From: Comamonadaceae bacterium
Lineage (GTDB): Bacteria; Pseudomonadota; Gammaproteobacteria; Burkholderiales; Burkholderiaceae_C
Direction: 5' to 3'
Length of the DNA: 6,364 nucleotides
Assembly: GCA_947458305.1 (NCBI GenBank)
Contig: CANGZO010000138.1
Span: 1 to 6,364 of the forward strand
Part shown: positions 1 through 6,246 of the stretch, in pieces
How positions within the stretch are numbered: position 1 is the stretch's first letter
How the letters are laid out: each line of letters begins with the position of its first letter
Translations under genes and position numbers: made by a program
The notes under the pieces: generated by a model
What the model was told of the DNA's origin: nothing
Database searches by the model: none
The model's input: the letters and a program-made list of their open reading frames with translations, nothing else

Positions 1-90
1 GTGGACGAAGTGTTTGGCTCCTTTGCCGAAGCGCAGCGGGTGCACTTCAATGACGGCGGTCAGTTCGACAAGATTTACACCGTCAAATAA
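1..90 (+). CDS. Sulfate ABC transporter periplasmic binding protein, C-terminal end (partial)
   Basis: Frame 1 reads 29 residues to a TAA at 88-90; the gene begins before the window. The visible tail has the pattern FGSFAEAQ, then HF, then GGQFDKIY, which matches the ending FG-x-W/F-x-x-AQ-x-x-HF-x-x-GG-x-FD-x-I known from sulfate-binding proteins (Sbp/CysP). The family binds sulfate or thiosulfate in the periplasm and delivers it to the CysT/CysW permease. It lies only 9 bases upstream of cysT, on the same strand, and is the expected first partner of that operon. Sbp and CysP cannot be told apart from this fragment, so no symbol is given. The identification rests on a short tail plus context, but the context is strong. 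Confidence 0.85.
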   Translation: MDEVFGSFAEAQRVHFNDGGQFDKIYTVK

Positions 91-99
91 GTTCTCGCC

Positions 100-963
100 A
101 TGACCGCATTGCCCATCGCGGCACCTGCCAAGCGGCGGGTGCCCGCCAAAGTGTTGCCCGGGTTCAACCTGACCCTCGGCTTCACCCTGTTTTACCTGTG
201 CTTGATCGTGCTGATCCCGCTGTCGGCCCTGGTCTTCAAAACCTTCACCTTGAGCTGGGAGCAGTTTTGGGTCGCGGTGACAAGCCCTCGCGTGATGGCG
301 TCTTACCGCTTGACCTTTGGCGCGTCGCTGATCGCCGCATTGGTCAATGTGTTTTTTGGCTTGCTGGTGGCTTGGGTGCTGGTGCGCTATGACTTTTTTG
401 GCAAAAAGATCGTGGACGCGTTGGTGGACTTGCCCTTTGCGCTGCCCACCGCAGTGGCGGGCATTTCGCTCACTGCGCTGCTGGCGGGCAATGGCTGGAT
501 TGGCCAATACCTGGAGCCGCTGGGCATTCAACTGGCCTTCAACCCCAACGGGGTGGTCATTGCGCTGATCTTCATCGGCTTGCCCTTTGTCGTGCGCACC
601 GTGCAGCCGGTGCTCGAAGACACCGAAAAAGAACTCGAAGAAGCGGCCACTTGCTTGGGCGCAACCCGCTGGCAGACCTTCAGCCGAGTGATTTTTCCGA
701 GCATTGCGCCTGCCCTGTTGACCGGCTTTGCCATGGCGTTTGCGCGGGCCATCGGTGAGTACGGCTCGGTCATTTTCATTGCGGGCAATATGCCCATGGT
801 GTCCGAGATCACGCCGCTGATCATCATTGGCAAGCTGGAGCAATACGACTACGCCGGCGCCACCGCTGTGGCCTTGGTGATGCTGGTCATCTCCTTCATA
901 TTGCTCTTGGTCATCAACGGCTTGCAAACCTGGCAACGCCGCCGTTCGGGAGCTTCGTCATGA
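100..963 (+). CDS. cysT: Sulfate/thiosulfate ABC transporter permease CysT (CysU)
   Basis: This 287-residue inner-membrane permease is the usual length for CysT. With CysW it forms the channel through which the CysA ATPase drives sulfate or thiosulfate import. A short basic N-terminus (K11, R12, R13) precedes a first membrane segment at about residues 24-46, and further hydrophobic segments give roughly six in all. The cytoplasmic coupling loop that contacts the ATPase carries the classic EAA motif: E181-A182-A183, G187 and, further on, the I-F-P ending at P200. The later block ARAIGEYGSVIFIAGN is typical of sulfate permeases. No clear Shine-Dalgarno sequence precedes the ATG at 100. With only 9 bases after the preceding stop, translation is probably coupled to the upstream gene. 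It overlaps cysW by four bases (ATGA, 960-963). Confidence 0.96.
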   Translation: MTALPIAAPAKRRVPAKVLPGFNLTLGFTLFYLCLIVLIPLSALVFKTFTLSWEQFWVAVTSPRVMASYRLTFGASLIAALVNVFFGLLVAWVLVRYDFFGKKIVDALVDLPFALPTAVAGISLTALLAGNGWIGQYLEPLGIQLAFNPNGVVIALIFIGLPFVVRTVQPVLEDTEKELEEAATCLGATRWQTFSRVIFPSIAPALLTGFAMAFARAIGEYGSVIFIAGNMPMVSEITPLIIIGKLEQYDYAGATAVALVMLVISFILLLVINGLQTWQRRRSGASS

Positions 964-1859
964 GCCCAACCCTCACCGCCAACAAGGTCCAGGCGGGCAC
1001 CACCGAAGCCCGCTGGATTCGCCGCAGCCTGATTAGCCTCGCGCTGCTGTTCATGTTTTTGTTTTTGGTCTTGCCACTGGCCGCGGTGTTCACCGAAGCC
1101 CTGCGCAAAGGGCTGGACGCATACCTAGAGGCGCTCAAGGAGCCCGATGCCTGGTCGGCCATTCGCCTGACGTTGATCGTGGCCGCTGTGGCTGTGCCGC
1201 TCAATTTGGTGTTTGGCGTGGCGGCGGCCTGGGCCATTGCCAAGTACGAGTTCAAAGGCAAGTCGCTTTTGACCACGCTGGTGGACTTGCCGTTTTCAGT
1301 CTCGCCCGTGGTGGCGGGATTGGTCTATGTGCTGGTGTTTGGGGCCCATGGGTGGTTTGGCCCTTGGCTGCAAGCCAACGACATCAAAATCGTGTTTGCG
1401 GTGCCCGGCATCATTTTGGCCACCGTGTTTGTCACCTTTCCCTTCATTGCGCGCGAGCTGATTCCGCTCATGCAGGCGCAAGGCAGCGAAGAAGAGCAAG
1501 CGGCCATCGTGTTGGGTGCCACAGGTTGGCAAACCTTTTGGCGCGTGACGCTGCCCAACATCAAATGGGGCCTGCTTTACGGCGTCATCCTGTGCAACGC
1601 ACGCGCCATGGGCGAGTTCGGTGCGGTGTCGGTGGTGTCAGGACACATCCGGGGGCAAACCAACACCATGCCTTTGCACGTGGAGATCCTCTACAACGAA
1701 TACCAGTCGGTGGCTGCTTTTGCCGTGGCCTCACTGCTGGCTTTGCTGGCCCTGGTCACCCTGGCCATCAAGTCGTTCATTGAATGGCGTCATGAAAAGG
1801 AACTGAAAGCCGCAGCCGAAATTCCACCTGAACGTCCCCATCCACAGAGCTTGTCATGA
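960..1859 (+). CDS. cysW: Sulfate ABC transporter permease CysW
   Basis: This 299-residue permease is the second half of the membrane channel of the sulfate importer. The ATG at 960 overlaps the cysT stop (ATGA) and is preceded by GGGAG at 948-952 with 7 bases of spacing, which supports this start. A first membrane segment spans about residues 24-46 after a basic stretch (R18, R21, R22). The coupling-loop region EEEQAAIVLGA occupies about residues 178-188, followed by the block RVTLPNIKWGLLYG and then NARAMGEFGAVSVVSG, which is characteristic of CysW. The residue aligned with the Glu of the EAA motif is Gln (Q180). The last dozen residues are Pro-rich and hydrophilic. The stop at 1857-1859 is followed after 3 bases by the REPIN-like element. 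Regulation is not visible here; in relatives the operon answers to CysB-type LysR regulators and sulfur supply. Confidence 0.96.
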   Translation: MSPTLTANKVQAGTTEARWIRRSLISLALLFMFLFLVLPLAAVFTEALRKGLDAYLEALKEPDAWSAIRLTLIVAAVAVPLNLVFGVAAAWAIAKYEFKGKSLLTTLVDLPFSVSPVVAGLVYVLVFGAHGWFGPWLQANDIKIVFAVPGIILATVFVTFPFIARELIPLMQAQGSEEEQAAIVLGATGWQTFWRVTLPNIKWGLLYGVILCNARAMGEFGAVSVVSGHIRGQTNTMPLHVEILYNEYQSVAAFAVASLLALLALVTLAIKSFIEWRHEKELKAAAEIPPERPHPQSLS

Positions 1860-1862
1860 CTT

Positions 1863-1936
1863 TGTGGGAGCCCACCCCGTGGGCGATCTTGAGTGGACCA
1901 TGAAGGTCGGCATCGCCCACAGGGTGGGCTCCTACA
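1863..1936. repeat. REPIN-like element: two inverted REP-like arms between cysW and cysA
   Basis: Two 25-base arms, 1863-1887 and 1912-1936, are inverted copies differing at only 2 of 25 positions (pairs 1866/1933 and 1878/1921). Each arm is itself a hairpin: GCCCAC at 1870-1875 pairs with GTGGGC at 1879-1884, and GCCCAC at 1915-1920 pairs with GTGGGC at 1924-1929, both with 3-base loops. The 24-base centre (1888-1911) has a small GACC/GGTC stem at 1896-1899 and 1905-1908. The right arm, read on the minus strand, starts TGTAGGAGCC and ends GGGCGAT. This is reminiscent of the Pseudomonas REP pattern GTAGGAGC...GCGA. Paired REPs in this layout are called REPINs and are dispersed by REP-associated tyrosine transposases (RAYTs); none is in this window. 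In mRNA the element would fold into a strong stem-loop and could affect stability or the ratio of upstream to downstream products. The structure is seen directly; membership in a dispersed family is inference. Confidence 0.8.
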
Positions 1937-1975
1937 GCAATAGCCATCCGTTACAGAACACAGGTTAAGCACACC

Positions 1976-3070
1976 ATGAGCATCGAAATCCGCAACGTCC
2001 ACAAACAGTTTGGTGACTTCACCGCTCTGAACAACGTCAGCCTTGACATCGAGTCGGGCGAACTTGTCGCCTTGCTGGGGCCATCGGGCTGCGGCAAAAC
2101 CACGCTGCTGCGCATCATCGCGGGCTTGGAAACCGCCGACCAGGGCACCATTGCCTTCAGCGGCGAAGACACCACGCATGTGCATGTGCGCGAGCGCCAA
2201 GTGGGTTTTGTGTTCCAGCACTACGCACTGTTCCGCCACATGACGGTGTTCGAGAACGTGGCCTTTGGCCTGCGCGTCAAGCCACGCAACCAGCGTCCGA
2301 GCGAATCCGAAATCAAACGCAAAGTGCATGAGTTGTTGAGCTTGGTGCAGCTCGATTGGCTGGCCGACCGCTACCCCTCGCAGTTGTCGGGCGGGCAGCG
2401 CCAACGCATCGCGCTCGCACGCGCCTTGGCGGTTGAGCCCAAGGTGTTGCTGCTGGACGAACCCTTTGGCGCGCTGGACGCCAAGGTGCGCAAGGAGCTG
2501 CGCCGCTGGCTGCGCCGCTTGCACGACGAGCTGCATGTGACCAGCATCTTTGTCACGCACGACCAGGAAGAAGCCCTGGAGGTGGCCGACCGCGTGGTGC
2601 TGATGAACAAGGGCAACATCGAGCAAATCGGCTCGCCCCAACAGGTGTGGGACCACCCGGCCAGCCCCTTTGTGTATGGCTTTTTGGGGGACGTGAACCT
2701 GTTCCATGGCCGCGCCCACGAAGGCGAGATGCTGATTGGCGCCGACCAACACGCCATCCGCCTCGAAAGCCCTGAACACGGCCAAGTGCAAGACGCCAAG
2801 GCTTTTGCCTATGTGCGACCGCACGACCTGGATGTGACGCGTTACACAGCGGGCACCGCCCACACCGGCATCGTGGCCAAGCTCAGCCGCGCCATCGTGG
2901 TGGGGCCTGTGGCAAGGCTGGAACTCGACCCCGTGGAAGCGGGCATGTTTGGCAAGGACGCGGTGATCGAAGCGCAGTTGTCGGCATCGCAGTACCGCCA
3001 GCAAGACTTCAAAGAAGGCGAGACGCTGGTTTTGACACCGCGCAAGGCTCGGGTGTTTGTCGAAGGGTGA
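1976..3070 (+). CDS. cysA: Sulfate/thiosulfate import ATP-binding protein CysA
   Basis: This 364-residue ATPase of the sulfate importer is close to the usual 360-365 residues. All ABC nucleotide-binding motifs are intact: Walker A GPSGCGKT at 35-42, Q-loop Q81, signature LSGGQ at 137-141, Walker B LLLDEP at 158-163 with catalytic Glu162, D-loop GALD at 165-168 and switch His195. The segment after about residue 235 is the C-terminal TOBE-like regulatory domain of CysA, including YVRPHDLDV. It works as a dimer on the cytoplasmic face of CysT/CysW. The start at 1976 gives the normal N-terminus MSIEIRNV. Its ribosome site is weak (ACAGG around 1960-1964, about 11 bases away). Unlike the cysT/cysW junction, it is separated from cysW by 116 bases that contain the REPIN-like element. 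Confidence 0.97.
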   Translation: MSIEIRNVHKQFGDFTALNNVSLDIESGELVALLGPSGCGKTTLLRIIAGLETADQGTIAFSGEDTTHVHVRERQVGFVFQHYALFRHMTVFENVAFGLRVKPRNQRPSESEIKRKVHELLSLVQLDWLADRYPSQLSGGQRQRIALARALAVEPKVLLLDEPFGALDAKVRKELRRWLRRLHDELHVTSIFVTHDQEEALEVADRVVLMNKGNIEQIGSPQQVWDHPASPFVYGFLGDVNLFHGRAHEGEMLIGADQHAIRLESPEHGQVQDAKAFAYVRPHDLDVTRYTAGTAHTGIVAKLSRAIVVGPVARLELDPVEAGMFGKDAVIEAQLSASQYRQQDFKEGETLVLTPRKARVFVEG

Positions 3071-3102
3071 GCCCCAAACAGACGCGCCTTTGGGGGCGGG
3101 GC
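3071..3102 (+). other. Imperfect GC-rich hairpin after cysA, possible weak terminator
   Basis: CCCCAAA (3072-3078) can pair with TTTGGGG (3089-3095) around a 10-base loop directly after the cysA stop; GCCCC (3071-3075) can alternatively pair with GGGGC (3098-3102). No T-run follows immediately; a TTTT occurs only at 3109-3112. It could be a poor intrinsic terminator or an mRNA 3'-end stabiliser. The remainder of the 90-base gap to phaM shows TTGAAA at 3111-3116 but no matching -10 hexamer at normal spacing, so no promoter is claimed. Confidence 0.3.
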
Positions 3103-3149
3103 AGTCCGTTTTGAAAGCGTCTTCGGGTAAGCTTTGCAGATCACTTTTT

Positions 3150-3154
3150 GAGGA
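3150..3154 (+). promoter_or_regulatory. Ribosome binding site of phaM
   Basis: GAGGA lies 6 bases before the ATG at 3161. It is one of the better Shine-Dalgarno sequences in the window and fixes the start of the PhaM reading frame, which also gives the conserved N-terminus. Confidence 0.8.
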
Positions 3155-3160
3155 ACTGCC

Positions 3161-4012
3161 ATGAGCGAGCCTTCTGCTTTCGGCTTCGGCCAATTTGTGC
3201 CGGGTTTTGATTTTTTACAAAACCTGTCCAAAACCGCATCGGCCGCCCAGCCCGCAGCTGCGACCGGCATGCCCGGCATGGCCAGTTGGGTCGCCCCCAC
3301 GCTCAGCATTGAAGACATAGACAAGCGCATCCAAGAGTTGAAGTCGGTGCTGTTTTGGTTGGAACAAAACACCACGGCGCTCAAAGCCACCATCCAAGCG
3401 ATGGAAGTGCAAAAGATGACCTTGACCACGCTGCAAAGCATGAACGTCAACATGGCCGATTTGGCCAAGGCGTTCACGGCCAAGCCCCCGGTCAGTGAGC
3501 CGGCACAGGCCGCACCCGCCGACACCCCCAGCGCATCCAAGTCTTCGCTGTTCACGCCCAAGCCTGCGCCACAAACGGCCGCACCACAGCCCACGCCAAG
3601 CGAAGCCCCCAAGGAAGAGACCAGCCCGGCCAGCGAAGCCAAGACCGCAGGCTCGGCGAGTCAGCCTGCCGTGGACCCGATGCAATGGTGGGGCGCATTG
3701 ACCCAGCAGTTTCAGGGCATTGCCGCCGCCGCTTTGAAAGATGTGGCGGGCGAAGCCATGAAGGCCGGCATGAGCGCCAAAAACGCCACCGCCAAAACAA
3801 CTAAGACTGCAGCCAGGCAGCAGCATCAACCGCCCCGCAAACCGGGCGCGTCGTCGACCACCGCTCGGGGTCAACGCGCCAAAGCCCCATCTGCGAAGCC
3901 TGCTAAAACTGCTCAAGCTGCTGTGACTGCCAAATCGGTCAAGACCGTCTCGGTCAAAAAACCAGCGGCCAAGCCGGCAACTCGGGCCACACGCAAAACC
4001 GCTTTGAAATAA
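3161..4012 (+). CDS. phaM: PhaM-type polyhydroxyalkanoate granule regulatory protein
   Basis: This 283-residue protein has the layout of PhaM, which in Ralstonia/Cupriavidus binds PHB synthase PhaC, granules and DNA, activating synthesis and distributing granules with the nucleoid. The conserved start FGFGQFVPGFDFLQNL covers residues 7-22. A second block from W43 (WVAPTLSIEDIDKRIQELK) runs into a predicted amphipathic/coiled-coil helix (about 49-92, with FWLEQN and IQAMEVQKMTL). Residues about 107-170 are a low-complexity Pro/Ala/Ser linker. A short conserved-looking helix, DPMQWWGALTQQF, starts at D172. The last 80 residues (204-283) contain 14 Lys, 6 Arg and no Asp or Glu, resembling histone-H1-like or AlgP tails that bind DNA. 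No signal peptide or membrane span is present, so it acts in the cytoplasm. Cupriavidus PhaM is about 263 residues, so the length fits. The FIST gene follows 7 bases later. Family recognition is from remembered motifs. Confidence 0.87.
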   Translation: MSEPSAFGFGQFVPGFDFLQNLSKTASAAQPAAATGMPGMASWVAPTLSIEDIDKRIQELKSVLFWLEQNTTALKATIQAMEVQKMTLTTLQSMNVNMADLAKAFTAKPPVSEPAQAAPADTPSASKSSLFTPKPAPQTAAPQPTPSEAPKEETSPASEAKTAGSASQPAVDPMQWWGALTQQFQGIAAAALKDVAGEAMKAGMSAKNATAKTTKTAARQQHQPPRKPGASSTTARGQRAKAPSAKPAKTAQAAVTAKSVKTVSVKKPAAKPATRATRKTALK

Positions 4013-4019
4013 GTTGTCT

Positions 4020-5276
4020 ATGAAGTTGTTTCCCTGTGGCCATGCCACGCATCCACAGTGGCGCATGGCCGCAGGCTTGGTCTTGGCGCAATTGCAAGCC
4101 CAAATGGCACTGCCCGATTACGCCGCGCAGCCACGTCTGGGCCTGCTGTACATCACCGACCATTACGCGCCGCACGCACAAGCACTGCTGGACCATTTGC
4201 GGCAGTCCTTGCCAGGTGTGCCCGACTGGGCTGGCACGGTGGGCATCGGTGTGGCGGTCAACAACGCCGAATACTTTGACGAACCCGCCATGGCGCTCAT
4301 GCTGTGCGACCTGACGCCCGAGCAATACCGGGTGTTTTCAGGCGTGTCGCCCCTGCCTGCGGCTTGGGCCGATGCGGCGCTGGTGCATGCAGACCCCAAC
4401 ACGCCCGACTTGGCCGAGCTGATCGCAGAAATGGCAGGCCGCACACAACAGGGCTATTTGTTTGGCGGACTCAGTGCCAGCCGCACGCGCAGCGTGCAGT
4501 TCGCCGTGTGTGCCGACGATGCAGGCGGATCGGCAGTGCACGGCGGCGTGCTCGAAGGCGGTTTGAGCGGGGTGGCTTTTTCGCCTGATGTTTCTTTGAT
4601 GTCTCGCGTCACGCAAGGCTGTCAGCCGGTTTCACCTGAGCGCGAAATCACCCAGTCCGAAGGGCATGTGGTGCTGCAACTGGCGGGCGAGGCGGCTCTC
4701 GATGTGATGCTGGCCGATTTGGGCATCAGCCTGAGCGAGCCCCAAAAGGCGATTGCCGTGGTGCGCTCCACTTTGGTGGGCTTGAGCGCGGCAGGGCATT
4801 CTGGCGTAGGCCGAACTGGCCATTTGGGCAACGATGTGCGGGTGCGGCACATCATTGGGCTGGACCCTTTGCGCCAAGGCGTGGCCGTCGCAGAAAACCT
4901 GGAGCCCGGCATGCTGCTCACCTTTTGCCGCCGCGATGTGCAGGCCGCACGGGCCGACTTGGTGCGCGTGTGCGCCGAAATCCGCGAAGAGTTAGAGCCC
5001 GAGACGCTGTCTATCGAAGCCATTCACGCGCTCAGCGACAACCCCTTGCCCACACTGCCCACACTGCCCACGGCGGGCCCACGCATTGCTGGGGCGGTGT
5101 ATGTGAGTTGTACCGGACGGGGCGGCCCGCATTTTGGAGGCCCTAGCGCAGAGTTGCAGATCATTCGCCACGCTTTGGGCGATGTGCCCTTGGTGGGATT
5201 TTTCGCTGCAGGCGAAATCGCCCGCAACCAGTTGTACGGCTACACCGGGGTATTGACGGTGTTCACCACGCCTTGA
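4020..5276 (+). CDS. Stand-alone FIST-domain protein (FIST_N + FIST_C)
   Basis: This 418-residue cytoplasmic protein consists of a FIST_N domain (roughly residues 25-215, with GLLYITDHY and later GYLFGGLSASRT) and a FIST_C domain (roughly 230-410). The hallmarks of FIST_C are the segment YVSCTGRGG with Cys364 and the ending GFFAAGEIARN, with Gly398-Glu399. FIST domains are proposed sensory domains for small ligands, possibly amino acids; the ligand here is unknown. No kinase, cyclase, HTH or membrane segment is attached, so any output must go through partners. The ATG at 4020 is preferred because it yields MKLFPCGHATHP; an in-frame TTG at 4014 would add two residues. Neither has a convincing Shine-Dalgarno site, and the 7-base gap after phaM suggests translational coupling in one operon. 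An LPT-LPT-LPT repeat (residues 343-351) lies just before the C-terminal core. Confidence 0.85.
   Translation: MKLFPCGHATHPQWRMAAGLVLAQLQAQMALPDYAAQPRLGLLYITDHYAPHAQALLDHLRQSLPGVPDWAGTVGIGVAVNNAEYFDEPAMALMLCDLTPEQYRVFSGVSPLPAAWADAALVHADPNTPDLAELIAEMAGRTQQGYLFGGLSASRTRSVQFAVCADDAGGSAVHGGVLEGGLSGVAFSPDVSLMSRVTQGCQPVSPEREITQSEGHVVLQLAGEAALDVMLADLGISLSEPQKAIAVVRSTLVGLSAAGHSGVGRTGHLGNDVRVRHIIGLDPLRQGVAVAENLEPGMLLTFCRRDVQAARADLVRVCAEIREELEPETLSIEAIHALSDNPLPTLPTLPTAGPRIAGAVYVSCTGRGGPHFGGPSAELQIIRHALGDVPLVGFFAAGEIARNQLYGYTGVLTVFTTP
5046..5072 (+). repeat. Triplicated 9-base in-frame repeat (Leu-Pro-Thr x3)
   Basis: Three consecutive 9-base units, YTGCCCACR, lie in frame in the FIST gene and encode LPT three times. 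The units are 5046-5054, 5055-5063 and 5064-5072, differing only at the first base of unit 1 and the last base of unit 3. It is probably a slippage-prone, length-variable linker between FIST_C segments; the whole-codon unit would keep the frame if copy number changed. Confidence 0.8.
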
Positions 5277-5301
5277 GCCGAAGGCCTTGCACTGAACGGC
5301 T

Positions 5302-6210
5302 TCAGGCCAGTGGCCATTTGCGCCGACCGACCTCTTGGATCATGTGCTTTTTGAAAGCCAAGGCCAAAGGTGACAGTTTTTTGCTGGCCGGGTGCACGAT
5401 GTGCCAAGCCGACGACACTGGAAAGCCCTCAATGTCAATCACGCTGACACCGTTTTCTTTTTTGAGCCCGTGCAAGGCATGGCGTGACACCACGCCCAGG
5501 CCCAAGCCTCCGGCCACCGACTCCTTGACGGCTTCATTGCTGCCCAACTCCAATCGGACGTCGGGGCGGAACCTCATCTTGCGGAAAAACTGATCGGCGG
5601 CCATGCGGGTGCCGGAGCCTTTTTCGCGCACGATGAAGCGGCGCTGGGTCAACTCATGCAAACTGACCTGGGTGCGTTTGGCCAAAGGGTCGGCGTTGGG
5701 TGCAATCAGCACAATCGGATTGGGCATGAAAGCCTCGTCACCCAGATCCATGTCTTTGGGGGGCATCGACATGATGTAGAGGTCGTCCAGATTTTCGCGC
5801 AAGCGTTGCACAACGCCATCGCGGTTCAAAATTTCAAGAGACACGTCGATGGCCGGGTGCTTGTTACAAAAACTGCCGATCAGGTGGGGCATGAAGTACT
5901 TGGCGGTGCTGACCACCGCCACCCGCAACTTGCCACGCGACAGGCCTTTGGCTGCATCGACGTTTTGCTCAAACGCGTCCCAGGTCTGCGCCACCGCGCG
6001 CGCTGTGACCGCCAGTTCTTTGCCGACATCGGTGAGGTAAATCTTTTTTCCGACCACCTCATACAAGGCCAAGCCCACCGACAAGCTCATCTCTTTGAGC
6101 TGCATGGAGGCCGTGGGTTGGGTCACATGCATCACCTTGGCAGCAGCACTCACACTGCCCGTTTCGGCCAATGCCAAGAACAAACGCAGCTGACGAAACG
6201 TGACATTCAT
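5302..6210 (-). CDS. LysR-type transcriptional regulator, CbbR-like
   Basis: This 302-residue regulator has the standard LysR layout. The N-terminal winged helix-turn-helix spans residues 4-63 (FRQLRLFLALAETGSVSAAA, then the recognition helix region VTQPTASMQLKEM at 29-41). A linker helix runs to about 90, and an effector-binding domain covers about 94-295. The effector-domain start KLRVAVVSTAKYFMPHL, followed by NRDGVVQRL and DDLYIMSMPP, resembles the CbbR/CmpR branch that controls CO2 fixation or inorganic-carbon uptake. No RuBisCO gene is visible. It is divergent from a probable bicarbonate permease 83 bases away, its likely target. The ATG at 6210 has a weak TAGGT upstream on the minus strand. 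A possible -10 (TAAAAT, minus strand, 6245-6250) lacks a good -35. Its 3' end converges on the FIST gene with a 25-base gap. The LysR call is firm; the CbbR-like assignment is moderate. Confidence 0.92.
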   Translation of the reverse strand: MNVTFRQLRLFLALAETGSVSAAAKVMHVTQPTASMQLKEMSLSVGLALYEVVGKKIYLTDVGKELAVTARAVAQTWDAFEQNVDAAKGLSRGKLRVAVVSTAKYFMPHLIGSFCNKHPAIDVSLEILNRDGVVQRLRENLDDLYIMSMPPKDMDLGDEAFMPNPIVLIAPNADPLAKRTQVSLHELTQRRFIVREKGSGTRMAADQFFRKMRFRPDVRLELGSNEAVKESVAGGLGLGVVSRHALHGLKKENGVSVIDIEGFPVSSAWHIVHPASKKLSPLALAFKKHMIQEVGRRKWPLA

Positions 6211-6226
6211 AGATTTTTACCTATAG

Positions 6227-6239
6227 CTGGCTGTACCAG
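6227..6239. promoter_or_regulatory. Short inverted repeat CTGG-N5-CCAG near the LysR start
   Basis: CTGG (6227-6230) and CCAG (6236-6239) flank the 5 bases CTGTA. It sits 17 bases upstream of the LysR start codon and 8 bases before the -35 of the permease promoter, where a LysR autoregulatory site would be expected. A 4+4 dyad is short enough to arise by chance. Confidence 0.3.
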
Positions 6240-6246
6240 AATCGAT

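Noticed and set aside
1856..1903. Small frame starting at the ATGA overlapping the cysW stop (MTLWEPTPWAILSGP)
   Set aside because: It is made almost entirely of the left REP arm and centre, has no ribosome site, and ends after 15 codons. It is better explained as the remnant of a former start/stop overlap.
3111..3143. Possible promoter for phaM starting with TTGAAA at 3111-3116
   Set aside because: No acceptable -10 hexamer occurs at 16-18 bases downstream; the nearest candidates are TAAGCT at too short a distance and TTTGCA-like sequence with poor match.
1790..3193. Long (467-codon) open frame on the minus strand across cysA
   Set aside because: It is antisense to cysA, whose ABC motifs are all intact. 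The translation is rich in His/Gln/Ala/Leu with no recognisable domain, as expected for the reverse complement of a high-GC codon-biased gene.
3480..3660. Pro/Ala-rich repetitive-looking DNA within phaM
   Set aside because: There is no true repeat unit; it is the low-complexity linker of PhaM and remains in one open frame.
2842..4066. Two long minus-strand open frames across phaM (2842-3642 and 3215-4066)
   Set aside because: Both are low-complexity shadows (Ala/Ser/Gly or Gly/Arg/Leu rich) of the phaM coding strand, mutually overlapping and without motifs or ribosome sites.
5283..5315. Possible bidirectional terminator between the FIST and LysR genes (GGCCT/AGGCC and CACTG/CAGTG pairings)
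   Set aside because: The stems are only 5 bases with loops of 13-16 bases, lack a T-run in either direction, and extend into the LysR coding end.
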